Shown: positions 39,603 to 49,759, counted from the first letter of the stretch. The stretch is DNA of 64,000 nucleotides from Cyclobacterium marinum DSM 745 (GCF_000222485.1 NC_015914.1:5314001-5378000), one strand, 5' to 3'. Notes: generated from the letters alone by a model not told the origin. Made by a program: numbers and translations.

Positions 39603-40967
39603 TTAGGGGATAAGAAACGAAAGGGATAACACTATAAGAAACCCGGTTACGGAGATTATTGTTTCTAATGTAGTCCATGTTTGTAAAGTCTCTTTCTCAC
39701 TTATATCCAGGTATTTCTTAACCAACCAAAAACCTGAATCATTGACATGAGATAAGATACATGCGCCTGCTGCTATGGCAATTCCAATTAAGGCTTTGTA
39801 TGGATCAGACATATCCATATCTATAATTATTGGAGAAATCATACCTGCAGCGGTCACCATGGCCACAGTTGCAGAACCTTGAATTATCCGAATAATGACT
39901 GCAATTAAATAAGCCATCACTATAGGAGCTACATTATAAGCTATAAAAACTTCTGCAAGTGCTTCCCCTGCACCACTTTGTACTAGGATTTCTTTAAACA
40001 TCCCGCCGGCACCTGTAATCACAATAATAAGTCCTGCTGGAGCTAAAGCCTTGTCGGAAAACTCAAGCAATTGCTTGGCTTTGTATCCTTTTCTATACCC
40101 TAAGAAATATAGGGCCACTAGTGTAGCTATGGTCAAAGCAATAAAAGGGTGTCCTAAAAACTGCGCTACTTCTAATAAATAATTATCTCCATTGATATGG
40201 CCGGTTTCTACCAATAAATTGGATGTAGTAGCAATGAGTATTAATAATAATGGAAGAATAATTATAAAAGCTATTAAATAAAAGTCTCTTTTAGAGGCAT
40301 TACCGGTAGCTTCATCCTTAAATTCTATATGCGAGGGTACCGGCACAAATATTTTATTAGAAATATACTGACCAAATATAGGTCCTGCCAATATCGCACA
40401 AGGCAATCCTACTATCACTCCAAAAATTATCATCCAGCCCAAGGGTGCATTCAGTATTTCTGCTACTGCCACCGGTCCCGGTGTTGGAGGTATAAAGGCA
40501 TGTGTAACCGCCATGCCTGCTAATAAAGGGATTGCATAATGTAACAATGAATTGCCGGATTTATTAGCTAAAGCATAAACCAATGGAATTAAGATAATAA
40601 ATCCTACATCCAAAAACACAGGTATAGAAACAATAAAACCCGTTAGCATCAATGCCCAAGAAGTCCTTTTTTCCCCAAACCCCTTAATTAAAAAATGAGC
40701 CATGGTTTGTGCACCCCCGGAGACCTCTAACAATTTTCCTAAAATAGCTCCAAGACCAACAACAATGGTAATAAAGCCTAAAATATCACCCATGCCTTTT
40801 TGAAGACTACCTATAAGTTCCATAAAAGGCATGCCCGATGCTAAACCTACAAAACAACTGGCCAATAATAAGGAAATAAAGGCATGCACCTTTAATTTCA
40901 TCACCAATACCAACAACAACAATATAGACAAAGAGGTAATAATAAAAAGATAGAGCGTTTGATCCAT
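39603..40967 (-). CDS. Gluconate:H+ symporter family (GntP) transporter
   Basis: A 454-residue GntP-family permease with about 12-14 membrane segments. Family motifs are AFIPPTPGPVAVAEILNAPLG (positions near 160-180), QGSATVAMVTAAGMISPII and HVNDSGFWLVKKYLDISEKET. GntP proteins take up gluconate and related sugar acids with protons. Placed 68 bases after the KDPG-type aldolase gene and after the 2-keto-3-deoxygalactonokinase gene, it probably imports a sugar acid (galactonate, gluconate or a 2-keto-3-deoxy acid) that feeds this pathway. The exact substrate cannot be read from sequence. Confidence 0.93.
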   Translation of the reverse strand: MDQTLYLFIITSLSILLLLVLVMKLKVHAFISLLLASCFVGLASGMPFMELIGSLQKGMGDILGFITIVVGLGAILGKLLEVSGGAQTMAHFLIKGFGEKRTSWALMLTGFIVSIPVFLDVGFIILIPLVYALANKSGNSLLHYAIPLLAGMAVTHAFIPPTPGPVAVAEILNAPLGWMIIFGVIVGLPCAILAGPIFGQYISNKIFVPVPSHIEFKDEATGNASKRDFYLIAFIIILPLLLILIATTSNLLVETGHINGDNYLLEVAQFLGHPFIALTIATLVALYFLGYRKGYKAKQLLEFSDKALAPAGLIIVITGAGGMFKEILVQSGAGEALAEVFIAYNVAPIVMAYLIAVIIRIIQGSATVAMVTAAGMISPIIIDMDMSDPYKALIGIAIAAGACILSHVNDSGFWLVKKYLDISEKETLQTWTTLETIISVTGFLIVLSLSFLIP

Positions 40968-41035
40968 GGGTTTATTAAATAAAATACAATTGGGGAAATA
41001 TAAAATAGCCGAAATAGCAGAATTAAGACGGTATA

Positions 41036-41677
41036 TTAATCAGTATCTTGGTAAGCTTTTAAAAATTGACTTAGGTGTTCTTGAAGACCTTCCCAATCTT
41101 TGTTCTGTAAGAAAGTTTTTGGAACCACTGCACTTCCTACACCAACACCAGATGCACCTGCTTTAAAATAAGTAGAAACATTGTCCTTGGAGACACCTCC
41201 GGTAGGTAACAATTTAATACTATCCAAAGGGCCTAATAAATCTTTAATATAACCGGGGCCCAAGGCCGAAGATGGAAATACCTTGACCATATTGGCCCCT
41301 AATTTCCAGGCTTTATAAATTTCTGTTGGGGTAAAAGCTCCCGGGAATACCGGGATTTGGTTGGCCACGCAATATTGAATTACCTCTTCATCTAATATTG
41401 GAGTAACAATAAACTGTGCTCCTGCAGCCAACGCGGCATGTAAGTCATCCATGTCACAAACAGTACCTGCACCAATATTCAGTTCCTCTCCAAATTCTTT
41501 GACCAAGCGAGCAATATCTTCAGTGGCATTCTTTGAATTCAAGGTGATTTCCATGGTGGAAAGCCCTGTAACTTTAAAACATTGGGCGACTTGAAGCAAA
41601 TCATTACTATCTAAATTTCTAAAAATGGCTACTATGGGAGCTTTATCAAAAGCTTCCCAGGAAAATGTTTTTTTCAT
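41036..41677 (-). CDS. 2-keto-3-deoxy-6-phospho-gluconate/galactonate aldolase
   Basis: A 213-residue class I aldolase of the Eda/DgoA family. AIFRN (Arg), STMEITLNS (Glu general acid/base), GAGTVCD and the Schiff-base lysine in MVKVFPSSALG are all present, followed by the phosphate-binding LLPTGGVS. It cleaves KDPG or KDPGal to pyruvate and glyceraldehyde 3-phosphate. The start ATG lies 32 bases inside the end of the 2-keto-3-deoxygalactonokinase gene, implying coupled translation. Given that neighbour, the galactonate (De Ley-Doudoroff) substrate is more likely than KDPG. Confidence 0.94.
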   Translation of the reverse strand: MKKTFSWEAFDKAPIVAIFRNLDSNDLLQVAQCFKVTGLSTMEITLNSKNATEDIARLVKEFGEELNIGAGTVCDMDDLHAALAAGAQFIVTPILDEEVIQYCVANQIPVFPGAFTPTEIYKAWKLGANMVKVFPSSALGPGYIKDLLGPLDSIKLLPTGGVSKDNVSTYFKAGASGVGVGSAVVPKTFLQNKDWEGLQEHLSQFLKAYQDTD

Positions 41678-42635
41678 TGTTTATATTTTGATTCAATATT
41701 TGAATTTGACCATGAATGACAGATTTTCGGACCCATTCTTCGGGTAAAACCTCAGCATGAAGCCCCAATGTTTCCATTCCTATCACATAGTTTGGATGCA
41801 ATTTTCCCTCAGAACATAAGTAAATGCAAGAATCCTTTTCATCCACCAAATTACTCAGTTCATTTCCAATCAACAAACCGCTTAAATAATGAAAGTTTTC
41901 TTCTTTAGAATAGCGACCAAATAATTCGTTTGTTCTTGCCTTAAAAAGCACCGATAATAAAGCACTTGACGCCCCTTCCTTAACTCCAACTTCAAATATC
42001 TCTTTGTACTTTTCATTGGAGTTGGATTTTACACTTTTTGATAATATACTCTGATACGCCATTAAATGGAAAACCTCACCTGTCATGTAAGTTTTGAAGT
42101 TGCTAACCTTATATCCTTCTACTTTAATGTGCTTAGAATGAGTGCCTGGAAGAATGAAAATCCCATTGCCAGAAAAATTCTCCAATTGCCTCACCACACC
42201 TATGAGTTGTGTCTCCTCTCCCCTCATAACATTGTCAGAACTCCTAAGTCCGGACACCAAAAGCAAAGAATAATCAAAATCTTCAGACATAGGGAAATAT
42301 TCTAATCCCACCGAATTTCCATTTACATCTATAGGCAGATCAGAATAAGGCAGTTCCTTTATTCCTATGCTGGAAGATGCCATCCCTGAGCAAACGATCA
42401 ACATCCCTTCCAAATTGACTTGAAGGTTCTCACTCATTTGCCTAATCTCCTTCTTTAATTGGTCAAAATAAAATTTTACTCTGTTTGCCTCATTTCCTGT
42501 TTCTATGTACTTATTAAATGTAGTTTGTATTCCGGCTTCATTTACATGCTCACCTTCTATTCTTGCATCATTTAAATTGACAATCCGTAATCTAAAGGAA
42601 CTTGTCCCCCAATCACAACTTAAAAATTTCATCAT
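41646..42635 (-). CDS. dgoK: 2-dehydro-3-deoxygalactonokinase
   Basis: A 329-residue DgoK-family sugar-acid kinase. The N-terminal phosphate-binding motif FLSCDWGTSSFRLRIVN, the motif GMASSSIGIKELPYSDLP, RGEETQLIGVV and GIFILPGTHSKHIKVEG are characteristic. It phosphorylates 2-keto-3-deoxygalactonate at position 6. It is the first gene of the dgoK-aldolase-gntP operon. No galactonate dehydratase (DgoD) or dehydrogenase is seen nearby, so the upper steps must be elsewhere or the transporter brings in the keto-deoxy acid itself. A second ATG one codon later is equivalent. Confidence 0.93.
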   Translation of the reverse strand: MMKFLSCDWGTSSFRLRIVNLNDARIEGEHVNEAGIQTTFNKYIETGNEANRVKFYFDQLKKEIRQMSENLQVNLEGMLIVCSGMASSSIGIKELPYSDLPIDVNGNSVGLEYFPMSEDFDYSLLLVSGLRSSDNVMRGEETQLIGVVRQLENFSGNGIFILPGTHSKHIKVEGYKVSNFKTYMTGEVFHLMAYQSILSKSVKSNSNEKYKEIFEVGVKEGASSALLSVLFKARTNELFGRYSKEENFHYLSGLLIGNELSNLVDEKDSCIYLCSEGKLHPNYVIGMETLGLHAEVLPEEWVRKSVIHGQIQILNQNINNEKNIFLGSF

Positions 42636-42993
42636 GTTTTCTCAAATTTTATCAAAGCCTCGATTTACCAAAAACACCTTCACTCTGCTACCCCGAATAG
42701 GTAATATCAATGAAAATTAGGTTGATTGACTTTTAAAATTAGCTAAAAATATTATTTAATACTTGAAAAGTATAATGATTTAACCTACCGAAATGAATTA
42801 ATACCAAATTCAATATTGATTTGGAGGGAAAAAATCTTTGTAGTTGAGCTATTTGGCACCTATGAGTAATTCAATAGCCGTTTATTTGAATAAGCTTTTT
42901 TATTACATTTTTTGGAGTAAAAAGCTTAAATATGAAAAATAAATACTATAACTTAAATGGTATTATTACCACCGATTTCCAGGAAGCCAACCT
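42636..42993. other. Intergenic region with inverted repeat, 358 bp
   Basis: Spacer between dgoK and the DUF748 gene. It contains an 11-bp inverted repeat (42891-42902 and 42918-42928, TAAGCTTTTTA type) that could be a weak terminator for the DUF748 gene, but the T tail is poor. No coding sequence. Confidence 0.4.
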
Positions 42994-44118
42994 TTACTTC
43001 TCACTTTCTCCTTTAAAAATCCCTTCTAAAAAGCCCGACTTAGCCTCCTCTTCCTCTATATTTCCTAAATCGATGGATTGCTCAATCGAGGGCCTTAAAG
43101 CTTGAACAAAAGCATTTCTCAATATTATCATAATTGCTTGACCGGTATGTATATTGGGGTTTTCGAAGGTATTCTCTATGGTAATTTTTGAACCTAATTG
43201 GTCTTCTTTTTGGTTTTCAAACAACTCCGCAGCTCCTGCAACAAGAGTTTCCCACAAAATTTGGAGCACATTGCCTTCTTCTTTGTTCCATTGTACCACA
43301 TCTAAATCTTTGATTAATGGTTTTACATATCCCTTAAAGACACCTTCCTTTGCAGCAAACTCTGTAAAGACATTAAATTCTCCTTTTTTAACATCAAAAT
43401 TTCCGTAAGCCCTTAAAAAATCATTTAACCCTACCAAGTTCACATTTTCAAATGCAGCACTCATATCAAAAGTAGGCTGGTCGGCTAATGCATTTAACTT
43501 CACATCTAAATTGAATACTCCATCATATGCTCTACCATTAGCGTTAAGGGAAGATGGTAAAGAATCCCCTTCCACAGAATCATTGGTCAAATGAGTTGCC
43601 AAAATATTTAAATCCTTAATAAAAACATCCACTTTAGGGCTCGATAAATTATCGATGTAATGGACTTCAGCTTGGTTGATCTCAAACCTATTGATGTCCA
43701 AAGGCATTAAATCTCGAATTAACCCTCTAAGATCGGAAGTATCTTGCTTAACTTCCGGCTCCACACTTGGTGTATGAACAAAATTTAACTTAGGTTGATC
43801 TACCAAAAGCTCACCTACAACTTTCCCTTGAAACAATGCCTTCCAATGAATTGATAAGTCAATCTTAGGGCATGAGAAAAAAGGAACAGTATCTATAGCA
43901 GCAGTTTTATTTGTATCCCTTTTTAAAATCTCAATTCCATCAATTACATATGCACCTCTAATCAAAGCGATATCTATGTCCTCCACATGACCTGTATATT
44001 CTTCCATGTCCTTTAACTCCTTATTCACGAAATGAAGTACAATACTTGGTAGAAATAATCTTAATAAGAGCAATAAAAATACAACTATCCCTAAACTAAT
44101 TATGGTCTTTTTACGCAT
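42994..44118 (-). CDS. DUF748/AsmA-like envelope protein
   Basis: A 374-residue protein with an N-terminal signal anchor (residues 5-24) and then a periplasmic beta-rich domain. The segments YTGHVEDIDIALIRGAY, PKIDLSIHWKALFQGKVVGE and INRFEINQAEVHYIDNLS match the repeating DUF748/AsmA-like pattern (gamma-DUF, bridge-type lipid-transfer relatives). Members of this group act in outer-membrane biogenesis or phospholipid transport, mostly by inference. The C-terminus is Glu/Lys-rich and mostly helical. It appears monocistronic. Confidence 0.82.
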   Translation of the reverse strand: MRKKTIISLGIVVFLLLLLRLFLPSIVLHFVNKELKDMEEYTGHVEDIDIALIRGAYVIDGIEILKRDTNKTAAIDTVPFFSCPKIDLSIHWKALFQGKVVGELLVDQPKLNFVHTPSVEPEVKQDTSDLRGLIRDLMPLDINRFEINQAEVHYIDNLSSPKVDVFIKDLNILATHLTNDSVEGDSLPSSLNANGRAYDGVFNLDVKLNALADQPTFDMSAAFENVNLVGLNDFLRAYGNFDVKKGEFNVFTEFAAKEGVFKGYVKPLIKDLDVVQWNKEEGNVLQILWETLVAGAAELFENQKEDQLGSKITIENTFENPNIHTGQAIMIILRNAFVQALRPSIEQSIDLGNIEEEEAKSGFLEGIFKGESEK

Positions 44119-44182
44119 CTGATTGTTCGATTTAAATAAATTAAAATGGTATTATGGTGCTTATCGAAACTAAAAAGGTATT

Positions 44183-44428
44183 TTGGTTGAACTTCATTTG
44201 AATGCATCCAAAGCAACAAAAAAATCCCTTGCTTTAGATTTAATGCAAAAATCCCTTCTCTTTTGGATCATAAATGAAACAGGCTCCTCTATCCAGATTA
44301 CCTCGGAAATTAGGAACATTTTTGTCACTTCGCTACATCAATACTTGAATGATTTTTCAAATACCATGCCGAATGTCAAATTAATCTATTCTGAAATACA
44401 CATTAACCGCCTAGAACATATTTTGTAA
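44183..44428 (+). CDS. Short ORF, doubtful, unknown
   Basis: An 81-codon frame that opens with TTG and reads through a plausible mixed sequence (LALDLMQKSLLFWIINETGSS), followed directly by AT-rich spacer. It has no recognisable domain and no clear ribosome binding site. It could be a remnant of a decayed gene or chance. I include it only because it is the one frame in this long spacer with a non-repetitive composition. Confidence 0.2.
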   Translation: MVELHLNASKATKKSLALDLMQKSLLFWIINETGSSIQITSEIRNIFVTSLHQYLNDFSNTMPNVKLIYSEIHINRLEHIL

Positions 44429-44744
44429 ATAAATTAAATTTAAATTTCATTTATCGTAATTTATGCTTTTTCAAAAATATTAACACAATATTAACACATA
44501 TAACCGATTAAAAGCTTTTTACTATATAATTAGGATGTGGAATGAGGAAATTTTAGAAAATCAATAAATAAGCAATTCTTTAAAACCTACTAATTTCAAT
44601 CCATTAATTTCACCAATTCCATTATATCTTTTTTATTATAAATTATTTTTTTTATAATTACCAATTATAATATTATTATTTTTCTTATCAATCCTTGTAT
44701 TTAAACACTATTATTAATCTACGAAATATATAAAATCAGTCTAA

Positions 44745-44760
44745 ATGTAAACGTTACCAT
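44745..44760. promoter_or_regulatory. LacI-type operator-like palindrome upstream of susC
   Basis: ATGTAAACGTTACCAT is an imperfect palindrome (6 of 8 bases per half-site) around a central CG, the typical layout of LacI/GalR-family operators. It lies 148 bases before the SusC start codon. No regulator gene is present in the window. Confidence 0.4.
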
Positions 44761-44907
44761 AAATCTATTTTAGAATATTATTCGAATAATGTAAAATTAA
44801 AGACTTCACAAATCAGTGATTATTAAAACGGACACCATTTAAACATAGTCGAAAATGAATACGATATAATTATTTTATTATCTAATTTAACTTTAAACCC
44901 AAATGCT

Positions 44908-47900
44908 ATGAAAAAAAGTATACTTCTACGGCAGATTGTACGTAGAAATTTATTCACAGGTATCCTACTTGCCACCTTGACCGGTAGTACCATGTCAATT
45001 AACCCGGCCTTGGCAAACCCGGATTTCAGTTCATCTGCCACCCTCAGAAGCGAACATGAATCATCTGAAAAATTCCTCATTGCCGATATTACTATTAAAG
45101 GGGTTGTTACAGATATTGATGGAGAACCACTGCCGGGAGTAACAGTATCAATACCGGGTACTTCCGTTGGAACAGTTACAGATATTGATGGAAGTTATTC
45201 AATGTCTGTACCTGAAAATGCCACATTGGTTTTCTCATTCATCGGTTTTGAGAAACAAAGTATAGCTGTAGGAAGTCGTACTATACTGAATGTTACATTA
45301 AAGGAAAACATTTCAGCACTAGAAGAAGTAGTGGTAATCGGTTATGGTACTCAGGAAAGAAAAGACATTTCTACTGCAATTTCTTCCGCTTCGGCAGAAG
45401 ATCTTAAGGACAGGCCCTCCTCTAATTTTGTACAGTCCTTACAAGGGAAAATGCCAGGAGTAAGAATTTCAAACAATAATTCTGCACCTGGAGGAGGTTC
45501 AAACATTGTGATCAGAGGGGTTAGTTCAATTAATGCGAGCAACAGTCCACTGATAGTAATTGATGGGTTTCCGATTAAGGATGGTTATAATAAAACTGAA
45601 AACCCCTTAAATTCAATCAACCCTGCAGATATCGAATCCATAGAAGTTTTAAAAGATGCCTCATCGAGTGCGATTTATGGTACGCAAGCTGCCAATGGTG
45701 TTATTTTAGTTACCACTAAAAAGGGGAAATCAGGAAAGCCCAGCATTTCAATCAATGCAACATCAGGGATTCAATCCATGCTTAATAAAGTAGAAGTATT
45801 GAATAGAGATCAATTTTTGCAAATGATGGATGAATCGAGGGCAGCAGCCTATGTAATAGAAGATCCAAATTTCGGCACCAACGATCCGGAGGCCCCGCTT
45901 TGGCAATGGACAGACTCTGATGAAACAAGAATCAGTAATTGGACCAATTACTCCCAATATTCGGCAGGCATGCAAGACCCTTATCAAATGTTTTACCGTT
46001 GGATTACCGTCACCGACACCACAAAAAACAGTCCATATAATACCGATTGGCAGGATGTAATAACTCAAATGGGTAAAACAAATGACATCCAACTTTCCGC
46101 ATCCGGGGGAACAGAAGATATTACTTATCGAGTTTCAGGTGGTTATTTTAATCAAGAAGGCATTGTAAAATCTTCAGGATATGATCGTTTTTCCTTTAGG
46201 GCCAATGTAGACATGAAAGTGAATAACTACCTAAAATTAGGTTTGATGTTGGCTCCTTCCTTGGAAAACACACAAGTATTAGCCAATACTGAAGGTGGCA
46301 GCACTAGAAATCCATTTTATAACGCATTAGGATTACCTCCTATTTGGGCCCCTACAGATGAGAATGGCGTCCCTCACTATTATGGAACAGAAGCTACTTA
46401 TGAAAACCCATGGTTTTGGAATTTAGATTTTGCCGTCAACCCTTTGGCCAATTTCCAAATTGAAGACAAACGAAGAACAGTTAAAAATCTGGCTACTTTA
46501 TATACAGAAATCAATTTAATGGAAGGTTTAACCTTTCGGTCAGAATTTCATACCCAATTTAGGTTTTGGGAAAGAAACTATTTCCTTCCAAACTCCATGC
46601 CTACAGTCACACAGCCGTTTTCAAGGTCTAGGGGAATTAATCAGGTCACCTCAAGCTTTAACTGGAATTCTCAAAACTTCCTGACTTACACCAAGAGTTT
46701 TGATGCCCATTCATTGAACGCTATGGTGGGGTACTCTGTAGACGAAGCCAGTTATAGAAGTACTTATATCAATAAGTACGATTACCCTACAGATTTGATC
46801 CCTACATTGAACCAAGGGACCACCATTGTAAATGCTCAGAATGATGCCCGAACTAATCGATCAAGCGAATCCATGATTGGTAGTTTTGCTCGAATTATAT
46901 ATAACTATGACAGCAAATATTATTTCACAGGAAGTATCAGAAGAGATGGTTCTTCCAAATTTGGTAAAGACAACAGGTGGGGCATTTTCCCTTCCATGTC
47001 TGTCGCTTGGAGAGCTTCTGATGAAAATTTCTTTGAACCTTTTAGATCTGTAATAAATGATCTTAAAATTAGAGGAGGTTGGGGAGTAATCGGAAATGCA
47101 GGCATAAGTAATTACCTCGCACTTAGCACCTTGAATTCAGGAGCCTATGTCTTTGGTTCCGGATCTACGCTTGCTCCTTCTTATGTAGACGGAAAAGTAG
47201 CCAACTCATCTTTAGGATGGGAGGAGACCACAGATTTCAGTTTGGGTACAGATGTAGAGCTTTTTGACAGTAGAGTGATGTTAAGTGTAGACTATTTCCA
47301 TAGACTCACAGAAAACATGCTATTCAATCTACCACTCCCTGTGGTTACCGGTTTTAGCTCCTTTATGGCCAATGCAGGTTCTATGAGAAACCGAGGTTAT
47401 GAATATGCTATTTCTACAAGAAATATTGATGGAGTCTTTACTTGGAGTACCTCTGCCAACCTCTCCTATTACCGAAACAGGGTTCTTGATATTGGCAAAG
47501 ACAAACGACCGATTATCAATAACAACGGATATACTGCTGAAAACAGACCTTTGGCAGGGATATGGGGTTATTCGAACCTTGGTGCATTTGATGATTGGGA
47601 GGATGTAAAAACCTCTCCAATTTTTAACCCACAGCAAGCTTTGTGGAGCAAACGTTCCAATCCCGGCACGCCAAAAGCTGCAGATGTCAATGGAGATGGT
47701 ATCTTGGACAGCAATGACCAAACCGTGATCGGACAAAACAACCCCTCTTTTGTCTGGGGAATGACCAATAACTTTGGCTATAAGAATTTTGATTTTTCCG
47801 TGCACGTCAATGGTGTTCAAGGGGGAGACCTTTCTATGGTTGAATTTGAAAGTATGCTTGGAAGAGGTGGAGGAAGAAGGAGTATGACCACTGAATATTT

Positions 47901-48246
47901 CAATAATTACTGGACTCCAACCAGAACTGACGCAGCCTATGCTTCTCCTACAAGAAAAAGTGCAGATGGCTCAAGTGTATCAGGTAGTCTTGTTTTTAAA
48001 GGAACCTATGTAAATATTCAAAATGTAGTTTTAGGGTATACTTTACCCAACGAAATTGCACGTAGAGCAAACATTAATAATTTACGAGTTTATATGAGTG
48101 TACAGAATGCTTTCTTCTTTACAAAATATCCGGGTTATAATCCTGAGGTAAACTTTCAAGGAAATTCTGCTTTGTCTCAAGGTATAGACAGAGGAGCATA
48201 TCCTTTAGCCAGGACAATCAGTTTAGGAATCAACTTAGCATTGTAA
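44908..48246 (+). CDS. SusC/RagA-type TonB-linked outer membrane protein
   Basis: A 1112-residue TonB-dependent transporter of the SusC family. An N-terminal signal region (cleavage near NPALA) is followed by a carboxypeptidase-D-like domain (about 65-145: IKGVVTDIDGEPLPGVTVSIPG split into TDIDGSYSMSVP and LVFSFIGFEKQ). Next is the SusC TonB-box/plug signature EEVVVIGYGTQERKDIS and the plug domain (SLQGKMPGVRI, IVIRGVSSINASNSPLIVID, EVLKDASSSAIYGTQAANGV). A 22-strand barrel follows, ending with the aromatic-poor terminus LGINLAL. There is no STN domain, so it is not itself an anti-sigma transducer. First gene of a SusC-SusD-lipoprotein operon, importing an unknown oligosaccharide or peptide. 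Confidence 0.97.
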   Translation: MKKSILLRQIVRRNLFTGILLATLTGSTMSINPALANPDFSSSATLRSEHESSEKFLIADITIKGVVTDIDGEPLPGVTVSIPGTSVGTVTDIDGSYSMSVPENATLVFSFIGFEKQSIAVGSRTILNVTLKENISALEEVVVIGYGTQERKDISTAISSASAEDLKDRPSSNFVQSLQGKMPGVRISNNNSAPGGGSNIVIRGVSSINASNSPLIVIDGFPIKDGYNKTENPLNSINPADIESIEVLKDASSSAIYGTQAANGVILVTTKKGKSGKPSISINATSGIQSMLNKVEVLNRDQFLQMMDESRAAAYVIEDPNFGTNDPEAPLWQWTDSDETRISNWTNYSQYSAGMQDPYQMFYRWITVTDTTKNSPYNTDWQDVITQMGKTNDIQLSASGGTEDITYRVSGGYFNQEGIVKSSGYDRFSFRANVDMKVNNYLKLGLMLAPSLENTQVLANTEGGSTRNPFYNALGLPPIWAPTDENGVPHYYGTEATYENPWFWNLDFAVNPLANFQIEDKRRTVKNLATLYTEINLMEGLTFRSEFHTQFRFWERNYFLPNSMPTVTQPFSRSRGINQVTSSFNWNSQNFLTYTKSFDAHSLNAMVGYSVDEASYRSTYINKYDYPTDLIPTLNQGTTIVNAQNDARTNRSSESMIGSFARIIYNYDSKYYFTGSIRRDGSSKFGKDNRWGIFPSMSVAWRASDENFFEPFRSVINDLKIRGGWGVIGNAGISNYLALSTLNSGAYVFGSGSTLAPSYVDGKVANSSLGWEETTDFSLGTDVELFDSRVMLSVDYFHRLTENMLFNLPLPVVTGFSSFMANAGSMRNRGYEYAISTRNIDGVFTWSTSANLSYYRNRVLDIGKDKRPIINNNGYTAENRPLAGIWGYSNLGAFDDWEDVKTSPIFNPQQALWSKRSNPGTPKAADVNGDGILDSNDQTVIGQNNPSFVWGMTNNFGYKNFDFSVHVNGVQGGDLSMVEFESMLGRGGGRRSMTTEYFNNYWTPTRTDAAYASPTRKSADGSSVSGSLVFKGTYVNIQNVVLGYTLPNEIARRANINNLRVYMSVQNAFFFTKYPGYNPEVNFQGNSALSQGIDRGAYPLARTISLGINLAL

Positions 48247-48259
48247 ACAGCTCTAAATC

Positions 48260-49744
48260 ATGAAAAAAACAATAAATTTAATTATTATAGTTAGTCTCCT
48301 CTTTTCTTGCTCAGAAGATTTTCTTGACAGACAACCGGAGGATGCACTTTCAACGGGGGCTTTTTATAACAACCCCTCAGAAATAAAAGCCGGATTGGCG
48401 GCCTGTTATGCCCCTTTTCAGAATATTTATTCCCGAAATCAGGTGCCTCAATATTTAGAAATCTCTTCTGATGATGGCAAAGATGTATTATGGCAAAGCA
48501 ATGACTATTTATTGAAAAAAAACACTGGAAATTCTCGTCCTAATTTTTGGAGAGACCATTATAAAGTCATTGTCAATTCCAATAATATTATTGATATAAT
48601 TGAGGATTATACGCCTTTGAATGCTGAAGAGGAAAACCTAGTAAAAGTTTATCAAGCAGAAGCCAAATTCCTTAGAGCCTTGGCTTATTTTAACCTTGTA
48701 AGGCTTTATGGGGATGTTCCGAAGGTGGTTGACAGGTTAGATGATCCCAACCAAGCCATAGGCATTGGAAGAACTTCAAAAGACGAGATTTATTCTTCTG
48801 TAATCATACCTGACTTGGAAGCAGCCATTGAAGGTTGTTTGAAGAAAGACGATGGTAGTTTACAAGGAGAAGAAGCTAGGGCTACCAAAGGAGCTGCTTT
48901 GACAATCTTGGGAAAGGTTTATTTAACTATCAATAATCCTACAATGGCAGAAGCTATATTGAAAAGACTGATTGTAGACAAAGAGGCCGGTAATTATTCT
49001 TTGCTAAGTAATTTTGAAGAAATTCATCAACCGGACAACAAATTCAATGAAGAATCTATATTTGAGATCAATTACAATGCTGCCTTAGGTCAACCAAACT
49101 TTCTCTTTAAATGGATGACCAATGAAAATGGATACTTGTATGGAATTGCTTCGGGTGGTGGGCCGATTGTTATGTTCAACTTTATGAAAGAATTTGTTGA
49201 AGACAATGACTGGATTGATGAACCGGATTGGTCCAGATACAATGCTACCTTGGATTCAGGAAAGCTGGAAGGTGGCAGTCCGGAATTACAACCCTGGCCT
49301 AAAAAGTTCACTCCAGAAACAAGCACCCTAGCACAATATAACATCACAGGAACAGATTTCAACTACATGGTCACAAGATATGCAGATGCATTGTTGATGT
49401 ATGGTGAAGCATTGGTAGCAAATAATAAAGCAAGTGAAGCCCTGCCCTACTTTAATATGGTGAGGGAAAGAGCCGGTCTAAAAGGTTTAACTGTGGACCA
49501 ACTCGATATCGAACAAATTTTACACGAAAGAAGAGTTGAATTGGCTTTTGAAGGCCATCGGTTTTTTGATTTGGTGAGAACAGGTAAAGCTGTAGAAAAG
49601 ATATCTTGGGCTTTAATGAATGTCGTTGGTTTTGATGCCAGAATATTTACAACAGAACCCATTGAAGAATACCAGCTCCTGCTACCAATACCGGTGGCTG
49701 AGATCCAAAAGGATGCTTCACTCAATCAAAATCCCGGGTACTAA
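48260..49744 (+). CDS. SusD/RagB-type nutrient-binding outer membrane lipoprotein
   Basis: A 494-residue SusD-family surface lipoprotein and partner lid of the upstream SusC. The lipobox LLFSC places the lipidated Cys at residue 17, followed by SEDF, an acidic context that favours surface export in Bacteroidota. The N-terminal motif DFLDRQPEDALSTGAFY, the TPR-like stretch AEAKFLRALAYFNLVRLYGDVP and the C-terminal RRVELAFEGHRFFDLVRTGKA are diagnostic. It starts 13 bases after the susC stop. Confidence 0.97.
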   Translation: MKKTINLIIIVSLLFSCSEDFLDRQPEDALSTGAFYNNPSEIKAGLAACYAPFQNIYSRNQVPQYLEISSDDGKDVLWQSNDYLLKKNTGNSRPNFWRDHYKVIVNSNNIIDIIEDYTPLNAEEENLVKVYQAEAKFLRALAYFNLVRLYGDVPKVVDRLDDPNQAIGIGRTSKDEIYSSVIIPDLEAAIEGCLKKDDGSLQGEEARATKGAALTILGKVYLTINNPTMAEAILKRLIVDKEAGNYSLLSNFEEIHQPDNKFNEESIFEINYNAALGQPNFLFKWMTNENGYLYGIASGGGPIVMFNFMKEFVEDNDWIDEPDWSRYNATLDSGKLEGGSPELQPWPKKFTPETSTLAQYNITGTDFNYMVTRYADALLMYGEALVANNKASEALPYFNMVRERAGLKGLTVDQLDIEQILHERRVELAFEGHRFFDLVRTGKAVEKISWALMNVVGFDARIFTTEPIEEYQLLLPIPVAEIQKDASLNQNPGY

Positions 49745-49759
49745 TAAATAATTAAGAAA

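Larger units (their letters stand above)
44119..44907. other. Upstream region of the SusC operon, about 790 bp
   Basis: AT-rich spacer between divergent transcription units. It includes an 81-codon plus-strand ORF with a TTG start (44183-44428) and a LacI-type palindrome at 44745-44760. An exact TAnnTTTG box was not found; TAACTTTA at 44889-44896 is near-consensus but very close to the ATG. Confidence 0.4.

Noticed and set aside
42891..42928. Inverted repeat TAAGCTTTTTA ... TAAAAAGCTTA as terminator of the DUF748 gene
   Set aside because: The loop is long and there is no proper T run after the stem in the minus-strand direction, so I do not list it as a terminator.
47329..47820. 163-codon minus-strand ORF inside susC
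   Set aside because: Shadow of the susC reading frame on the opposite strand; susC is certain over its whole length.
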